Source: Albugo candida (lineage: Eukaryota; Oomycota; Peronosporomycetes; Albuginales; Albuginaceae). Taken from it: a stretch of 64,000 bases of DNA. Where the stretch lies: the NCBI GenBank assembly GCA_905220665.1, contig CAJNAR010000144.1:930001-994000 (forward strand). The letters run 5' to 3'. The notes beneath the pieces were generated by a model. That model saw only the letters and a program-made list of their open reading frames with translations. It had not been told where the DNA came from and did not search any database. Both the position numbers and the translations under genes were made by a program. Below, piece after piece: positions 54,672 to 64,000 of this stretch (its first letter is position 1; every line of letters begins with the position of its first letter).

Positions 54672-56736
54672 TCATGCGTCCCTGATCGGACAGGTCCTAC
54701 GATTGTGACCGAAATGGTTGCACATTCCACATCTTCTGGTTTGGCGCTTTTCAATTTTCTCAGTAGCTTGTTGTGATGGGATCCGCTTCTTCTTTGGGCG
54801 CCCTCTTTTTTTCGAAATAGATGGAGCGTTGCACACACCTCTTGTAAGGACATCTTTTAGCACGAGCGGCAATATTTTATCTTCGGATCTCTCAGAATAG
54901 GCGGGTGCAAATGTCGATGATTTCCAGGAGTCGTGAAAATACGTGACCATGTTGGGCAATTTTTCGGAATGCCTCAGTGCTAGTAGTGCATGAACGCAAG
55001 GCGAGCCAACATCTTCGAAGTAACCACACGAGCATCGTACAACTTTATCACAGAATTGAACTGCAAACTTCACCGGAATATTCCCCACACCTGAACGGAT
55101 TGCGACGATGAAGCATGAGGTCGAGCATTCATCAATTTACCGGAAGCAGAAGCTGAATTAGTGTCTGGTTATAATGTAGAATACTCTGCGATAGGTTTTA
55201 CTTTATTTTTTTTAGGAGAATATAGTAATATGTTATTAATGGGTAGTTTATCTACAATTTTATTTTTAGGGGGTTGGTTAGCTCCTTTTAATTTATCTTT
55301 TTTTCCTGGATCTTTTTGGTTTGGTTTAAAATTAATTTTATTTGTTATTTTTTTTATAGTAGCACGTGCAATTTTGCCTCGATACCGTTGTGATCAATTA
55401 ATGCGTTTAGGTTGGAAAGTTTTTTTACCTTTTACAATTAGTTGGGTTTTATACCCCACTTCGCAGCGGCCAGTATTTTATCCACCTTGCGCGATGCATA
55501 TGGAGTTAGTACTCCCCACCCTTTCCCTTTGCTAACGTTTTCAGCCCACTTGCACGCCACGTAACGCTCGATCCCCATTAAGCAGTCGATGACAGGAAGG
55601 CTCCGAATTCCCTTGAACACGCTGTTTACCGCTTCCACGTTATTTGATGTCAAAGTGTTGTATCTTGGACATGGTGAGTAAGCTGTTGACCATTTTTCAC
55701 GGCCAACCTCCTGAAGCCACGCCGACGCACTGCTGTCCAAACTGGCGATATTCGCTACCGCCTTCTCGTACTCCACAGTTGTCCGTGAGCGAGCCAATAT
55801 CCACGCCAACTTCTTCAACATCTTGGACTTGTATTTCTTGTTAAAATTCTCCATCAAATGCCGAAAGCAAAAAAAGTGTGGGACGTCTGGTGCCGTTGTC
55901 TGCATAGCTTTCATAAGTCCCTTGTCCCTATCCGATATCACGAATGCTGGAGTTGGCTGAAGGTGGGAGAGTAGGAACTTCAAAAACCAGGTCCAGTTAT
56001 CTTCATTCTCCACCGACACGAGCCCGACTCCGATAATTTGGATCTCGTTGTTTCCATTTCGAAAGCACGCTACAAGGAGAATCCCAACGACTGACGTCTT
56101 CATAAATGTGCCATCCACGGATACCCCACGCTCACTGTATGGCTTATATGCTTGAAGCCCTTCTCGGAAAATGACACTCAACCGCATAAATTCATTATCC
56201 ACGATATCAAGCTTGGCTTCGTGACCTCGAATCTTCAGTTCAGCCATGTAGGATGGAATGAGGCTGTATTGCTCAATATCACTTCCGAATAACTCGAGCT
56301 TCAACCTTTTGAGAGCATGAACACAGTTCATATAGGTGGCAGAAATCCCTTCGTTCTTCAACTTCATTTGGATCATCACGGGTGTCACTTTCCTGCCGGA
56401 GGTCATGGCCGTATCTCTGACAGCAGGGTTTACAGCAATTTGTTTCGCAGTTGCATATCTACGAGACGCCTTGGACGATTCGGATACTTGACAGGAGTGC
56501 AAAGCAAACTTTGTTGGAGGGCTGAATGTTTGCGAAAAGGCAAACTGCACAACGAAGAAACAGCCATGTTGTGTGCACACTGCTTTGTAACGCCGTTTAT
56601 CACTTGACACCACACGAAACGGACGGTTGCACTTTCGGTTGAACTCAATTACTGCTTGAATGATATCGCTTTTATTAGCGTAATACCTATCCTCGAAGAA
56701 GCTGCTAGTTTTCTGTTGCTCGTCGTCGCTTTCCAT
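54672..56736 (-). pseudogene. MULE-2 transposase, split by a nad1 insertion
   Basis: The minus-strand frame from ATG 56736 (MESDDEQQ) has an N-terminal zinc-chelating domain (NRPFRVVSSDKRRYKAVC...GCFFVVQF...HSC), then VDGTFMKT (first catalytic D), AFVISDRDKGLMKA (second D), FFCFRHLMENF, and NNVEAVNSVFKGIR (catalytic E). It ends prematurely at about 55452 where mitochondrial DNA begins. On the other side of the insert the frame resumes with [17 protein letters not shown], a SWIM finger (RCSCGYFEDVGSPCVHALLAL) and a zinc knuckle RCGMCNHFGHNRRTC, ending at 54672. Apart from the insert no stop or frameshift was found, so the insertion is the inactivating event. Joined length would be about 580 residues. 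Confidence 0.88.
55135..55452 (+). pseudogene. nad1: Nuclear-integrated mitochondrial DNA: nad1 3' part
   Basis: A very AT-rich plus-strand insert translating without stops as [63 protein letters not shown] and [10 protein letters not shown]. This is the conserved C-terminal half of NADH dehydrogenase subunit 1 of respiratory complex I, normally encoded in mitochondrial DNA. Codon use (TTA leucine, A/T-ending codons) differs sharply from the flanking transposase. It lacks the N-terminal half and targeting sequence and sits antisense inside the MULE-2 transposase, so it is not a working gene. The intact frame implies recent transfer. Ends are accurate to about 10 bp. Confidence 0.92.
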
Positions 56737-57404
56737 CGCTGGTGTTGAAATGCGCAAAATCACAAATGGTGATGTGTGGCCAGTAAGAGGTAGCGGGGGT
56801 AGGACATCAAAGGTCTGCCACGTGGCAGTATTACACAAATTACAGCTCTGAGGATCATAGAGTAAACAGAATGGGATATTGGCCAAATATCGTCTGAACA
56901 GCAGAAGACGGAAATGGTACAGTCTTACAGAGTGATAATTCACTCGAAAGACATTTTCGCTGCGTGACTTGATCGAAGCATTTAGCATACTGACAGTTAG
57001 TTTTGCTACATTCACGACATAGTCGGTCTCCCTGCGTTAACACAGTATAATGATGATTGCGTCGTAGAAGGTCTGTATTCTGTGGCAATGGTAATTGCTT
57101 GTCAACAATCCTCATGGTGAACAATCCAGTGACCTATGGATACATAAACCGATCTGACACCACCGGACCACCGCGAATGCTAAAACTCCCTCATATCGTT
57201 ATGACGAATTTGTATGAATATCAACGCCAAAAATCCATATTTCTCTATGATCCCAGGCATGTGTATATTCGTACGTATAGTACACATCCTTGGTACATTT
57301 TTCTTATTATTCAATCTTGTGGTATTTTTATTTTATTTTTCATTTATCTTGGTGTATATTTTTCATAACCCCTTTTATTTATTCTCTTATATTTGTTTAA
57401 ACCA

Positions 57405-57480
57405 ATCAAAGGCCACGATCGCCAATAATTTATGGAGGCTAGGTGCTGAGTACAGAAAAGGTGAGTGCTGAGTAACGATT
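57405..57480 (+). repeat. Dispersed LTR-like motif, copy 3
   Basis: Contains CAATAATTTATGGAGGCT and GCTGAGTAACGATTCCC, diverged matches to the reverse complement of 50735-50790. Confidence 0.45.
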
Positions 57481-60251
57481 CCCTACTCCAACTTCCATAA
57501 CCACTCATTTGATAATGGATAACTAAGTCGCTATACATCACCCATATACTTGCTGTAGAGCTTTGCTGTTTTCTTGGCCGCAGGTACCGATAACGCACTC
57601 ACTGTATGCTAATTAATGGCGCCATTTTCTCAGCTAATTTCCGCTTAGCATACGGAATCAAAAATCTCTGTGATTGAAGCAAAATAGTATCATATAAAGC
57701 CCAATAAAATGAAATCGGCTCCACCGTAAAGCGTCAGGAGTCTCTTCAAACTGCGTACCACAACAACTCACTGTGCCTTCCTGTGTGCTAGTATCTCTAT
57801 CGTTGATTACATGCTTTAGCTTATTCAACATTCTCTTCGTTTCCAGTCGCAAAATGCTCCAGGATCAAATCGAATTGCAGGACGGAAGCGTTCCATTCCC
57901 ATTTTACAGAAATTGCAGTTCCTCTGTAGCGTCTATACAAACGTTCCATTGCTCTCTAAGCACAGGATCTGGTACCTAAAGAATTGTGAATAATCGGTCG
58001 ATGTAAACAGGTGTCGATCCAGCAACTATGTCGGACTTTTGCGAAATTCAGACACCTATCACTGGTGAGATAAGTTTGTGCTGAATCGGAGATGTAGTGC
58101 AACAAGTATGAATGTCGAAATTGCAGGCCACGATATTCAAAATGTGCTTGGCCACGCACTATGAACGAAAAGATTTTGAGCCAAACTCATCGGCAGCATT
58201 GATACAGGTCAGAAGCTTTTACAAAGCGAGAATCCCAGCCTTAGACTTTTCTACCGACACTGGACCGAGAACTGCATTTCTCATATCGCCGCACATTATC
58301 CAGAGTGCATAAATATCTATTTGGTGGTCACGTAAACGGGAGTATCTGCCAACCCACTTATGGTATCGTGCCACCGGGCTTCTGTTCATGAACACAATAA
58401 AAGCTTAAAGGGCCGCTACCCATTTAGTAATAGCTTACTTTGATCCAAGTTCACGATGTGTTCCTTCGGCAAATCGATCCAAAGACTCGGGCTGAATACT
58501 GAATTTATGCTATTGCCTATTCTGCATTCGAGCAACTTATTTTATTGGACGCGGACAAGTTTTGCTGTCAGCGATCCTACTCGTCTATTTTAGAGCGACG
58601 CCTTTGTAAGATCAGAAATATTGTTCTGGCCGGATTACTGGCCACCGGATCGTACATAATTCTATATGAACGATCGCAGCTTGGTTCGGAAAATGCTTCA
58701 TGTAAACACCGCATGCATGATGAGCAAGAGAGTGGCCAAGTTTAGTTGAACGAAAGCGCCATACGAAAGCTCTGTCTACGTATTCACTTTGGTCTCCGTG
58801 GGCCTTGATTATTGGTGGATCCGAAATATAGACTTGATTTGCTTTGCATGGATGACAAACAGCTCTAGTTTCCATTTCATTATGGGACCATCTGGACCAG
58901 CCAGTACCTCATGTACAGGAGTACAGAACCGCTGGATATTCCGAGTTCCATTTGGATACCAATGATGGAGCCAATGAATTCTCTAAATGGAGCATACGCC
59001 AATGTTTCGGGAAGCATAGCGATTATGACCGCGATTATAGAATGACAGCAGTTGACGATTTCCATTTGCGCACATCGAGAGTGCAGTGACGTCCTCTAAC
59101 ACACAAAAATCTATTTTGAGGCTATAACTCGAACAGTATGGGATTTTGAGCCAGCATTCCTATTTATTCCGCATGAACGTCTCTTGTAGCGATAGTGGAT
59201 GTAAGGTCCACAAACAATCAAATTCAAGCTGTTTGAAAATGTAAGCAGCAATGCTCTGATCATTCCGTCTGAGTCTTGCCAAGTCAACGCATAGAAGGAT
59301 GAAATTTAGCGTTTATCCTCAGTAAGAAGCTAATTGATTGCGTCATGTATGTCTAATGACGATATGCGTTGTTTTAGCCGAAATCTAAGTATCTTGCTTA
59401 ACAAAGCTCGCTATCGCTCTGTGCTTGAAAAACGCTTGTCATCATCACTGGAATCATCGATGAGAATGATTTCTGCAGTCTTCTCGACGACAGCCAATTG
59501 ATACTAAAGCACTAGGTTGTTGGCTAAGTCAGTATTGATTTTTGCTCGGAAGGCCTCAACGTTGTTCTTGCAAGTAATCAGAATTGAGCAGCACACGTAT
59601 CACGGATAAAATTTACAAATACTTTCTTCTCTGTCGACTATTCGTTCAATTTCACCGGCAGATTGTTTCGGTTGGGACTTGAAGGTGAATTAGAATATAA
59701 CGTCTCAAGCGTGGTCGAATATCCTTGCATATTGGCTATATCCTTCCTTAGTAGCTGGAAAATGACCAAGTCTTCTCAATGACGTTGTCTCGATGCGGTG
59801 ACACGGGGAGTGTATTGAATCTACCAGGAGAAATTATGGTCCTAGGAAACACTCGATCAAAGTCACAAACTTATCGGCTTCTACTTGGTCTCTACGTATG
59901 CTGTTGTGAATGTATATTCGCCATTACACTGGAATCCCAGTTCAAGATCTATCACATGGAATCGCTAGTGCCTAGCAATCCTCTTTTAAATCGGTGGCAT
60001 CGCCAATGTGGAAGATACTCGACTTTTTTTACTTTCATCCCGGGTGTGTGTTGCACTTGAAACGCAACATTATTCTGGCGGGTATCTATTCTACCAGTTT
60101 CGAGTAGTAAAACTGTATGAGATCTCTTGAATTTCGAAGCAACGTCGTACGCATGATGACCGGATTCAGCTACAACATGTTGTGCTTCTGTCGATTTCTA
60201 TATATCTATTTCGCTGCTTACACTGTATAATAGGAGGTAATATTCGACTTT
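57481..60251. other. 2.8-kb accessory region without a supported gene
   Basis: Minus-strand frames at 58612-58875 and 58880-59065 are open and adjacent but carry no recognisable domain. 57773-58312 and 59779-60060 on plus are short unsupported frames. The region may hold heavily decayed genes. Nothing else was identified. Confidence 0.35.
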
Positions 60252-61325
60252 ATAAAATTGATTTTGCACTCTCTTCATGTCTTCATGATTGTTTTCGCTC
60301 CGATCGGTTTTATCGTTCCTATCGTCGTGTTCATTGGATCTTATGCCATGATACAAATCTTCCTCTTTTTCTTTCTCTGCGTCCGAGTCAACACAGCTAG
60401 TATCCGCCAACATACCTTCAGAGTCATTTGCATTCGTTCCGTCATGAGCCTTTCGCCCATTATCGTCATTTTGGTGCTTATTCTCATTCTTCACCCGTTC
60501 CCCCTTCCAAATAACATCTTCCGTGACATCCTTTCTTTCTGGAAGATCCAGCGCATTGGTACCATCCTCCTCCTTCTGCTTCTCGTCGCCATACTTGTTC
60601 TCGGATTCGACACTATTAACTGATTTTGTCTCGCTGTATTCCACAGTATTGATCTCCAGAAAAGGGATCTCTTCAATCTCATCCCCATTTAGTGCAAACT
60701 CGTGAATGTGACTCAACCTTCCTTCAGATGTGTATATTTCCTTTGTCGTGTACGTCTGCTCCTGTACCAAAACCATTTCCTCTTCTTCTTCACCCGAACG
60801 TACCACAGACGTCAATGACACCGGCCGAGGATTTGTGACTGTGGTCTGCATGCTCTAGTAACTTTCCTTGTTCTGAAGAGATTGTCTCTTTGATGTCGAT
60901 AGTTCTGCTGTCGTAGCAAGTAGCACATCTGAAAGACTGTTGTTTTGTGTTGTGCTTCATTGTTCAAATTGTTGACGTAATTTTGTGAGAAGGGATCACT
61001 TGCTGCCAAAAGGACATTTCTTGGGTTTCCCAGCAGATTGTTTTCAGCTATTTCGACTTTTTTTACGCAGCAACTGACAAAGAAACGCTAAAAGACATCT
61101 TTTCGCACCATCATTATTGTTCCACTGTTCGCGACAGATGCTAGGACTATGTACTGTAGACCTGGTGCGAACTTCTTGACGATCTCTGCTGGTGGATGAC
61201 TGCAATGTTGTATCTAAGATCACGGTCGGAAGGTATCGAGAAGGGTAATCGCAAACCTCTTACATCAGTTCGGATAATTTTGTGTAGTTTTCAGGCTCTT
61301 CGGCATATACTGCAACCATCTCGCC
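60252..61325 (-). pseudogene. Decayed second copy of the tubby-PEX19 unit
   Basis: 60252-61115 matches tubby exon 2 and intron 1 (43427-44355) in the same orientation with many substitutions. It contains VRSGEEEEEMVLVQ, GRLSHIHEFALNGDEIEEIPF and KEKEED. Decay marks: GAG to TAG at about 60855 (SYES becomes Y-stop-S), a 1-bp deletion near 60955, and loss of everything encoding the tubby domain. After 61115 it jumps, with tubby exon 1 and upstream sequence deleted, to PEX19 last-exon fragments (about 61120-61210). It continues through the preceding intron and exon to about 61325, slightly further into PEX19 than the copy at 45377. Confidence 0.85.
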
Positions 61326-62174
61326 GAAAATGCTGATTAATTGTAAATGAGTATGGAAGAAAAAGCTGCGTGTGTAGGACATCAATCAGATCGTTGCTAC
61401 CCTAGGGAGGCATATATTAGAGCACAATACTTTGTATTTACCAGGAAAATCAAAGTCGCCTGTACTTCACGACAAGTCTACATTTCGAGAAGGGAGTAGA
61501 ACTGGTTTGGAATGGTGCTCTCCAACTAAGCGATTGGAATTTCTATTAAAGAACCACATAGTTGCATTGTTGCTAGCTGTTCTGAATGAAAGGTACATAT
61601 GGGTAAGATTCACTAGCCTCTGAACAAGTCTTGAATTCAGTATATGTATGATTTATGCTGCCAAATGAATCAAATGATAATGCAAAGTGCACGAATGCCC
61701 AATGAAAGTGAATGTATTTCCAACTCCTTCTTCGAACTTCAATGAACCGGCTTAAAAACATCGAGCCCAAAAAATGTATCTTGGTCCCAACTGCAAAAAA
61801 ATAAAATACTAAAATCCGCAGAGTCCTGACTCGCATATAATTAGACTTGATATCAGAGTGTTCGTATCGGTTTGAGCTTCAAGTAACAAGAAATCACGAA
61901 GGAGTGGCAGAAGCGAGGAACTACCTCTATGAAGGATCGAGGACACATCCTAAAATGATACAATATATTCCTAACGCGTCTATCCAAGCCTACTGACATG
62001 TCGGTAGATAATTCATATAGTTTCTTGTGAGCTGCATTCAAATCTCGAGCATGAATGTGGAGCTGAGATGGAGCACCATGGTGCTGGATATTATTCTGAC
62101 AACGTTGCTATTATGTAAATAACTCATTTCGGGTGTGCTCCACACTAATCACAATTCCGAGCTGTCAATCGATC
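61326..62174. other. Intergenic upstream of PEX19
   Basis: Only a 63-codon plus frame (61432-61623) and short minus frames with no support. Presumed to include the PEX19 promoter next to 62175. Confidence 0.4.
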
Positions 62175-63604
62175 ATGGCAACTGAAGATGATATCGATCT
62201 GGATGATTTACTTGATGGTATTTCGACCATTGATAAAGTGAAAACGACGCTAATGATAGTTTGTGAATAGACGCTTTGAATGATTTTGAAGATGAGATAG
62301 AAACAGCGAGTAAGATACAATGACATATTTCTGGCTTGATGGTGTATTCATGCCGCTCTTTAGACGCTGAGAAGCAACTGCACATCACACACGAGGTTTT
62401 TTTTGCAACAACTATCTCTTTTACGTCTCTGGCAGTGTTTGAGTCAATGCAGCACGACAAAAAAACGCAAACAAAGGCAACCAGTTCTAATATACAAAAT
62501 GTACTGGAACGTGCCTATCAGGAGATCACTGAAACACGTACAGCAGCATACAGATCGTATCATCGCTTCTAATTATTCTTACTCAATAGACGATCAAGAT
62601 CCGACACATGATTCAGTTGATAAAGCCAACAAGGAAACATTAGGTGGCCAGGCAAGGCTTGATGTAGAATCAAAAGTTGCAGAGACCTTGAAGGTAGAAT
62701 TGATAATGACCATACTAGCGCGCAGTTTTGATAAAATGGTGGGCACAGAATATGGCTAAAGCTGCTGAAGAAGCAGGTGGTTTAGAGTCTACAGAAATGG
62801 ACCACATGGGAGAAGAGATGATGAAAGAAATGCTCGAAGGTTTGGGAGAAATGGGAGTGGGGGATAAAGTGAGGCTCTCCGATTCATGGCGCTGAGTGAA
62901 TGAGCCTTCCTGACGGTCTTTGACCTTCCATTAGGATAATTTTCAGAGTCTTGTGGACAACATGATGCAGCAGCTTCTGAACAAAGACGTTATGTATGAT
63001 CCGATCAAACAAATTTGCGATAAAGTAAGCTTTCTAGCTACAACTCTTGCGTTAATGTCATGTCCTTTAGTATCCAGAGTGGTTGGCTGAGAAAAAGTCT
63101 ACAATATCAAAAGAAGATTATGAAAGGTATTGTATCAAGATTGTCGATGGTGGCCAATAGTAATGTGTTGCCGTAAGATATGGAAAACAGTATCAGCATT
63201 TCCAACAGATTGTTGCAGTATATGCCGAAGAGCCTGAAAACTACACAAAATTATCCGAATTGATGCAAGAGGTTTGCGATTACCCTTCTCGGTACCTTAT
63301 AAATATCTTAACGTAGTCGTAGATACAAGAATGCGGTCATCCACCAGCAGAGATCGTCAAGGAGTTGGCACCAGGTCTACAGTTTGATGCGAATGGAATG
63401 CCCGAGCTACCCAATGTAAGTCGACATACACTATCCTTACCAATGCTCAAACCAGTCTTCACGATGCAGATTGAGAGCATGCTTTCACCGATGTCAGGAC
63501 TACAAGGTTTGTACGCTAGTATCTTTCGCGAACAGTGGAACCATCATGATTGTATCACTGGTTTCTGTCCAGCAGGAGGTCAAGACCAGTGCATTTTAAT
63601 GTGA
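62175..63604 (+). CDS. PEX19: Peroxin-19, peroxisomal membrane protein chaperone (farnesylated), 317 aa
   Basis: Ten exons read from splice sites: 62175-62217, 62271-62309, 62364-62395, 62444-62537, 62590-62693, 62749-62868, 62935-63024, 63071-63126, 63178-63271 and 63323-63604, total 318 codons. The N-terminus is acidic (DDIDLDDLLD-ALNDFEDE), the Pex3-binding type. The core has the Pex19 signature: NMMQQLLNKDVMYDPIKQICDKYPEWL, EDYERYGKQYQHFQQIVAVY, then ELMQEIQECGHPPAEIVKEL and PGLQFDANGMP. It ends in CILM, a CaaX farnesylation box. Pex19 binds newly made peroxisomal membrane proteins in the cytosol and docks on Pex3. The third to fifth exons are the least certain. A GTAAGT at 63418 could start an extra intron. 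The start of a tubby gene lies about 300 bp downstream on the same strand. Confidence 0.9.
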
Positions 63605-64000
63605 CATAACATCAATCAGGAATAGAGTCCTTGAATAGCTTGTATTACACCATTTCCAATAGTGTCTCTTCAACTTCAGCATGCGTTTCTAATGCGTGCA
63701 TACTGATAAACATGGACAGAACGAGTACCAATTAGCTGTATTTTCTTCTTCATTTACGTTCAATTCGTACATCCTCTCTCGTAGAAAATACTCACCCTAC
63801 TGCTTCTGATACGATAAAGTCAATCGATTCCAAAGTGAGCGTACGACAAGTGATCCTATTCATTTGCTGATACATACCCATGCTAGTCAGGCGATACGCA
63901 GATGAGATCGAGAGTCTTACCACCTCCTAGCAACCCGCCTCCACAGAAAACGATGCCATCGGTAGCAGCTTTTCGATCCAAATCTTCACTGCCGCCTCCA
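63206..64000 (+). repeat. Inverted segmental duplication, arm B (continues past window)
   Basis: Reverse complement of 44583-45377 with few mismatches. It begins inside the penultimate PEX19 exon and runs to the window edge within tubby exon 1. PEX19 is intact on this arm, so this side is the likely source. Confidence 0.9.
63902..64000 (+). CDS. Tubby-like protein, second gene copy (5' part only)
   Basis: ATG 63902 begins MRSRVLPPPSNPPPQKTM, identical at the protein level to the start of the gene at 42387-44681. Only 33 codons lie in the window. The upstream 300 bp is also shared. Whether the gene is complete beyond the window cannot be seen. Confidence 0.8.
   Translation, partial: MRSRVLPPPSNPPPQKTMPSVAAFRSKSSLPPP

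Larger units (their letters stand above)
54361..57372 (-). mobile_element. MULE-2: young Mutator-like element with 9-bp target duplication
   Basis: Left end GGGGTTATAAAAAATATACACC and right end, inverted GGGGTTATGAAAAATATACACC, begin terminal inverted repeats of about 125 bp (54361-54484 against 57249-57372), with only a handful of mismatches. TTTTATTTA occurs immediately outside both ends (54352-54360 and 57373-57381), a 9-bp target-site duplication as expected for Mutator elements. The internal minus-strand gene is a full MULE transposase interrupted only by a mitochondrial insert. Near-identical TIRs imply recent movement. Confidence 0.9.

Noticed and set aside
55161..55535. nad1 as a functional nuclear complex I gene
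   Set aside because: Lacks the N-terminal half, a targeting sequence and a promoter, and lies antisense inside a transposase; it is an insertion fragment.
60258..60623. Hydrophobic plus-strand frame in the decayed tubby copy (also at 43366-43719)
   Set aside because: Antisense of the tubby acidic exon; hydrophobicity is the mirror of Asp/Glu/Asn codons.
1..64000. tRNA or rRNA genes
   Set aside because: No cloverleaf B-box (GGTTCGAATCC-like) or rRNA core sequence was noticed on either strand by eye; a covariance-model scan would be decisive.

Overview
ORGANISM. This is eukaryotic nuclear DNA, most likely from an oomycete; the compact style would fit an obligate biotroph such as a white rust (Albugo), but that genus is inference. 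Reasons: short GT-AG introns of about 50-70 nt, tightly packed genes (35-60 bp between some convergent genes), tandem membrane-anchored pepsin-type proteases, FAR1/ZSWIM-like zinc-finger proteins and abundant MULE DNA. There are no bacterial features, and I found no tRNA, rRNA or CRISPR array. Where I give exons, I joined them by reading donor/acceptor sites and checking that the summed lengths divide by three and preserve family motifs. No transcript evidence was available.

LAYOUT. 0-9.4 kb is gene-poor and decayed: a broken possible importin-like gene, one small intact orphan gene, and minus-strand relics of a choline-dehydrogenase-type GMC oxidoreductase and a bacterial-type tyrosyl-tRNA synthetase. 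9.4-44.7 kb is a dense housekeeping block: UVSSA-like repair factor, giant kinesin-4/MAP65 fusion, nucleotide-sugar transporter, PROPPIN autophagy protein, two membrane-anchored aspartic proteases, SPX protein, MSP-domain protein, PX-RING protein, G-patch protein, nucleolin-like protein, FAR1/ZSWIM-type zinc-finger protein, SLX9-like ribosome-biogenesis protein, tandem-BRCT protein, a basic orphan and a tubby protein.

45-61 kb is an accessory, transposon-rich segment. It holds gene fragments, a frameshifted putative secreted protein, a broken Ty3/gypsy element and two well-delimited Mutator-like elements (MULE-1 51392-54243, MULE-2 54361-57372). A piece of mitochondrial nad1 is lodged inside the MULE-2 transposase. 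61.3-64 kb carries an intact PEX19 followed by the start of a second tubby gene.

THEMES. (1) The kinesin appears to be a natural fusion of two central-spindle partners that are separate proteins elsewhere (KIF4 motor and PRC1/MAP65/Ase1 crosslinker). (2) The PEX19-tubby unit exists three times: ancestral-looking at 62.2-64 kb, a recent inverted copy at 42.4-45.4 kb carrying only the PEX19 3' end, and an older decayed copy at 60.25-61.3 kb. (3) The MULE with a nad1 insert records a recent organelle-to-nucleus transfer and gives a relative insertion order.
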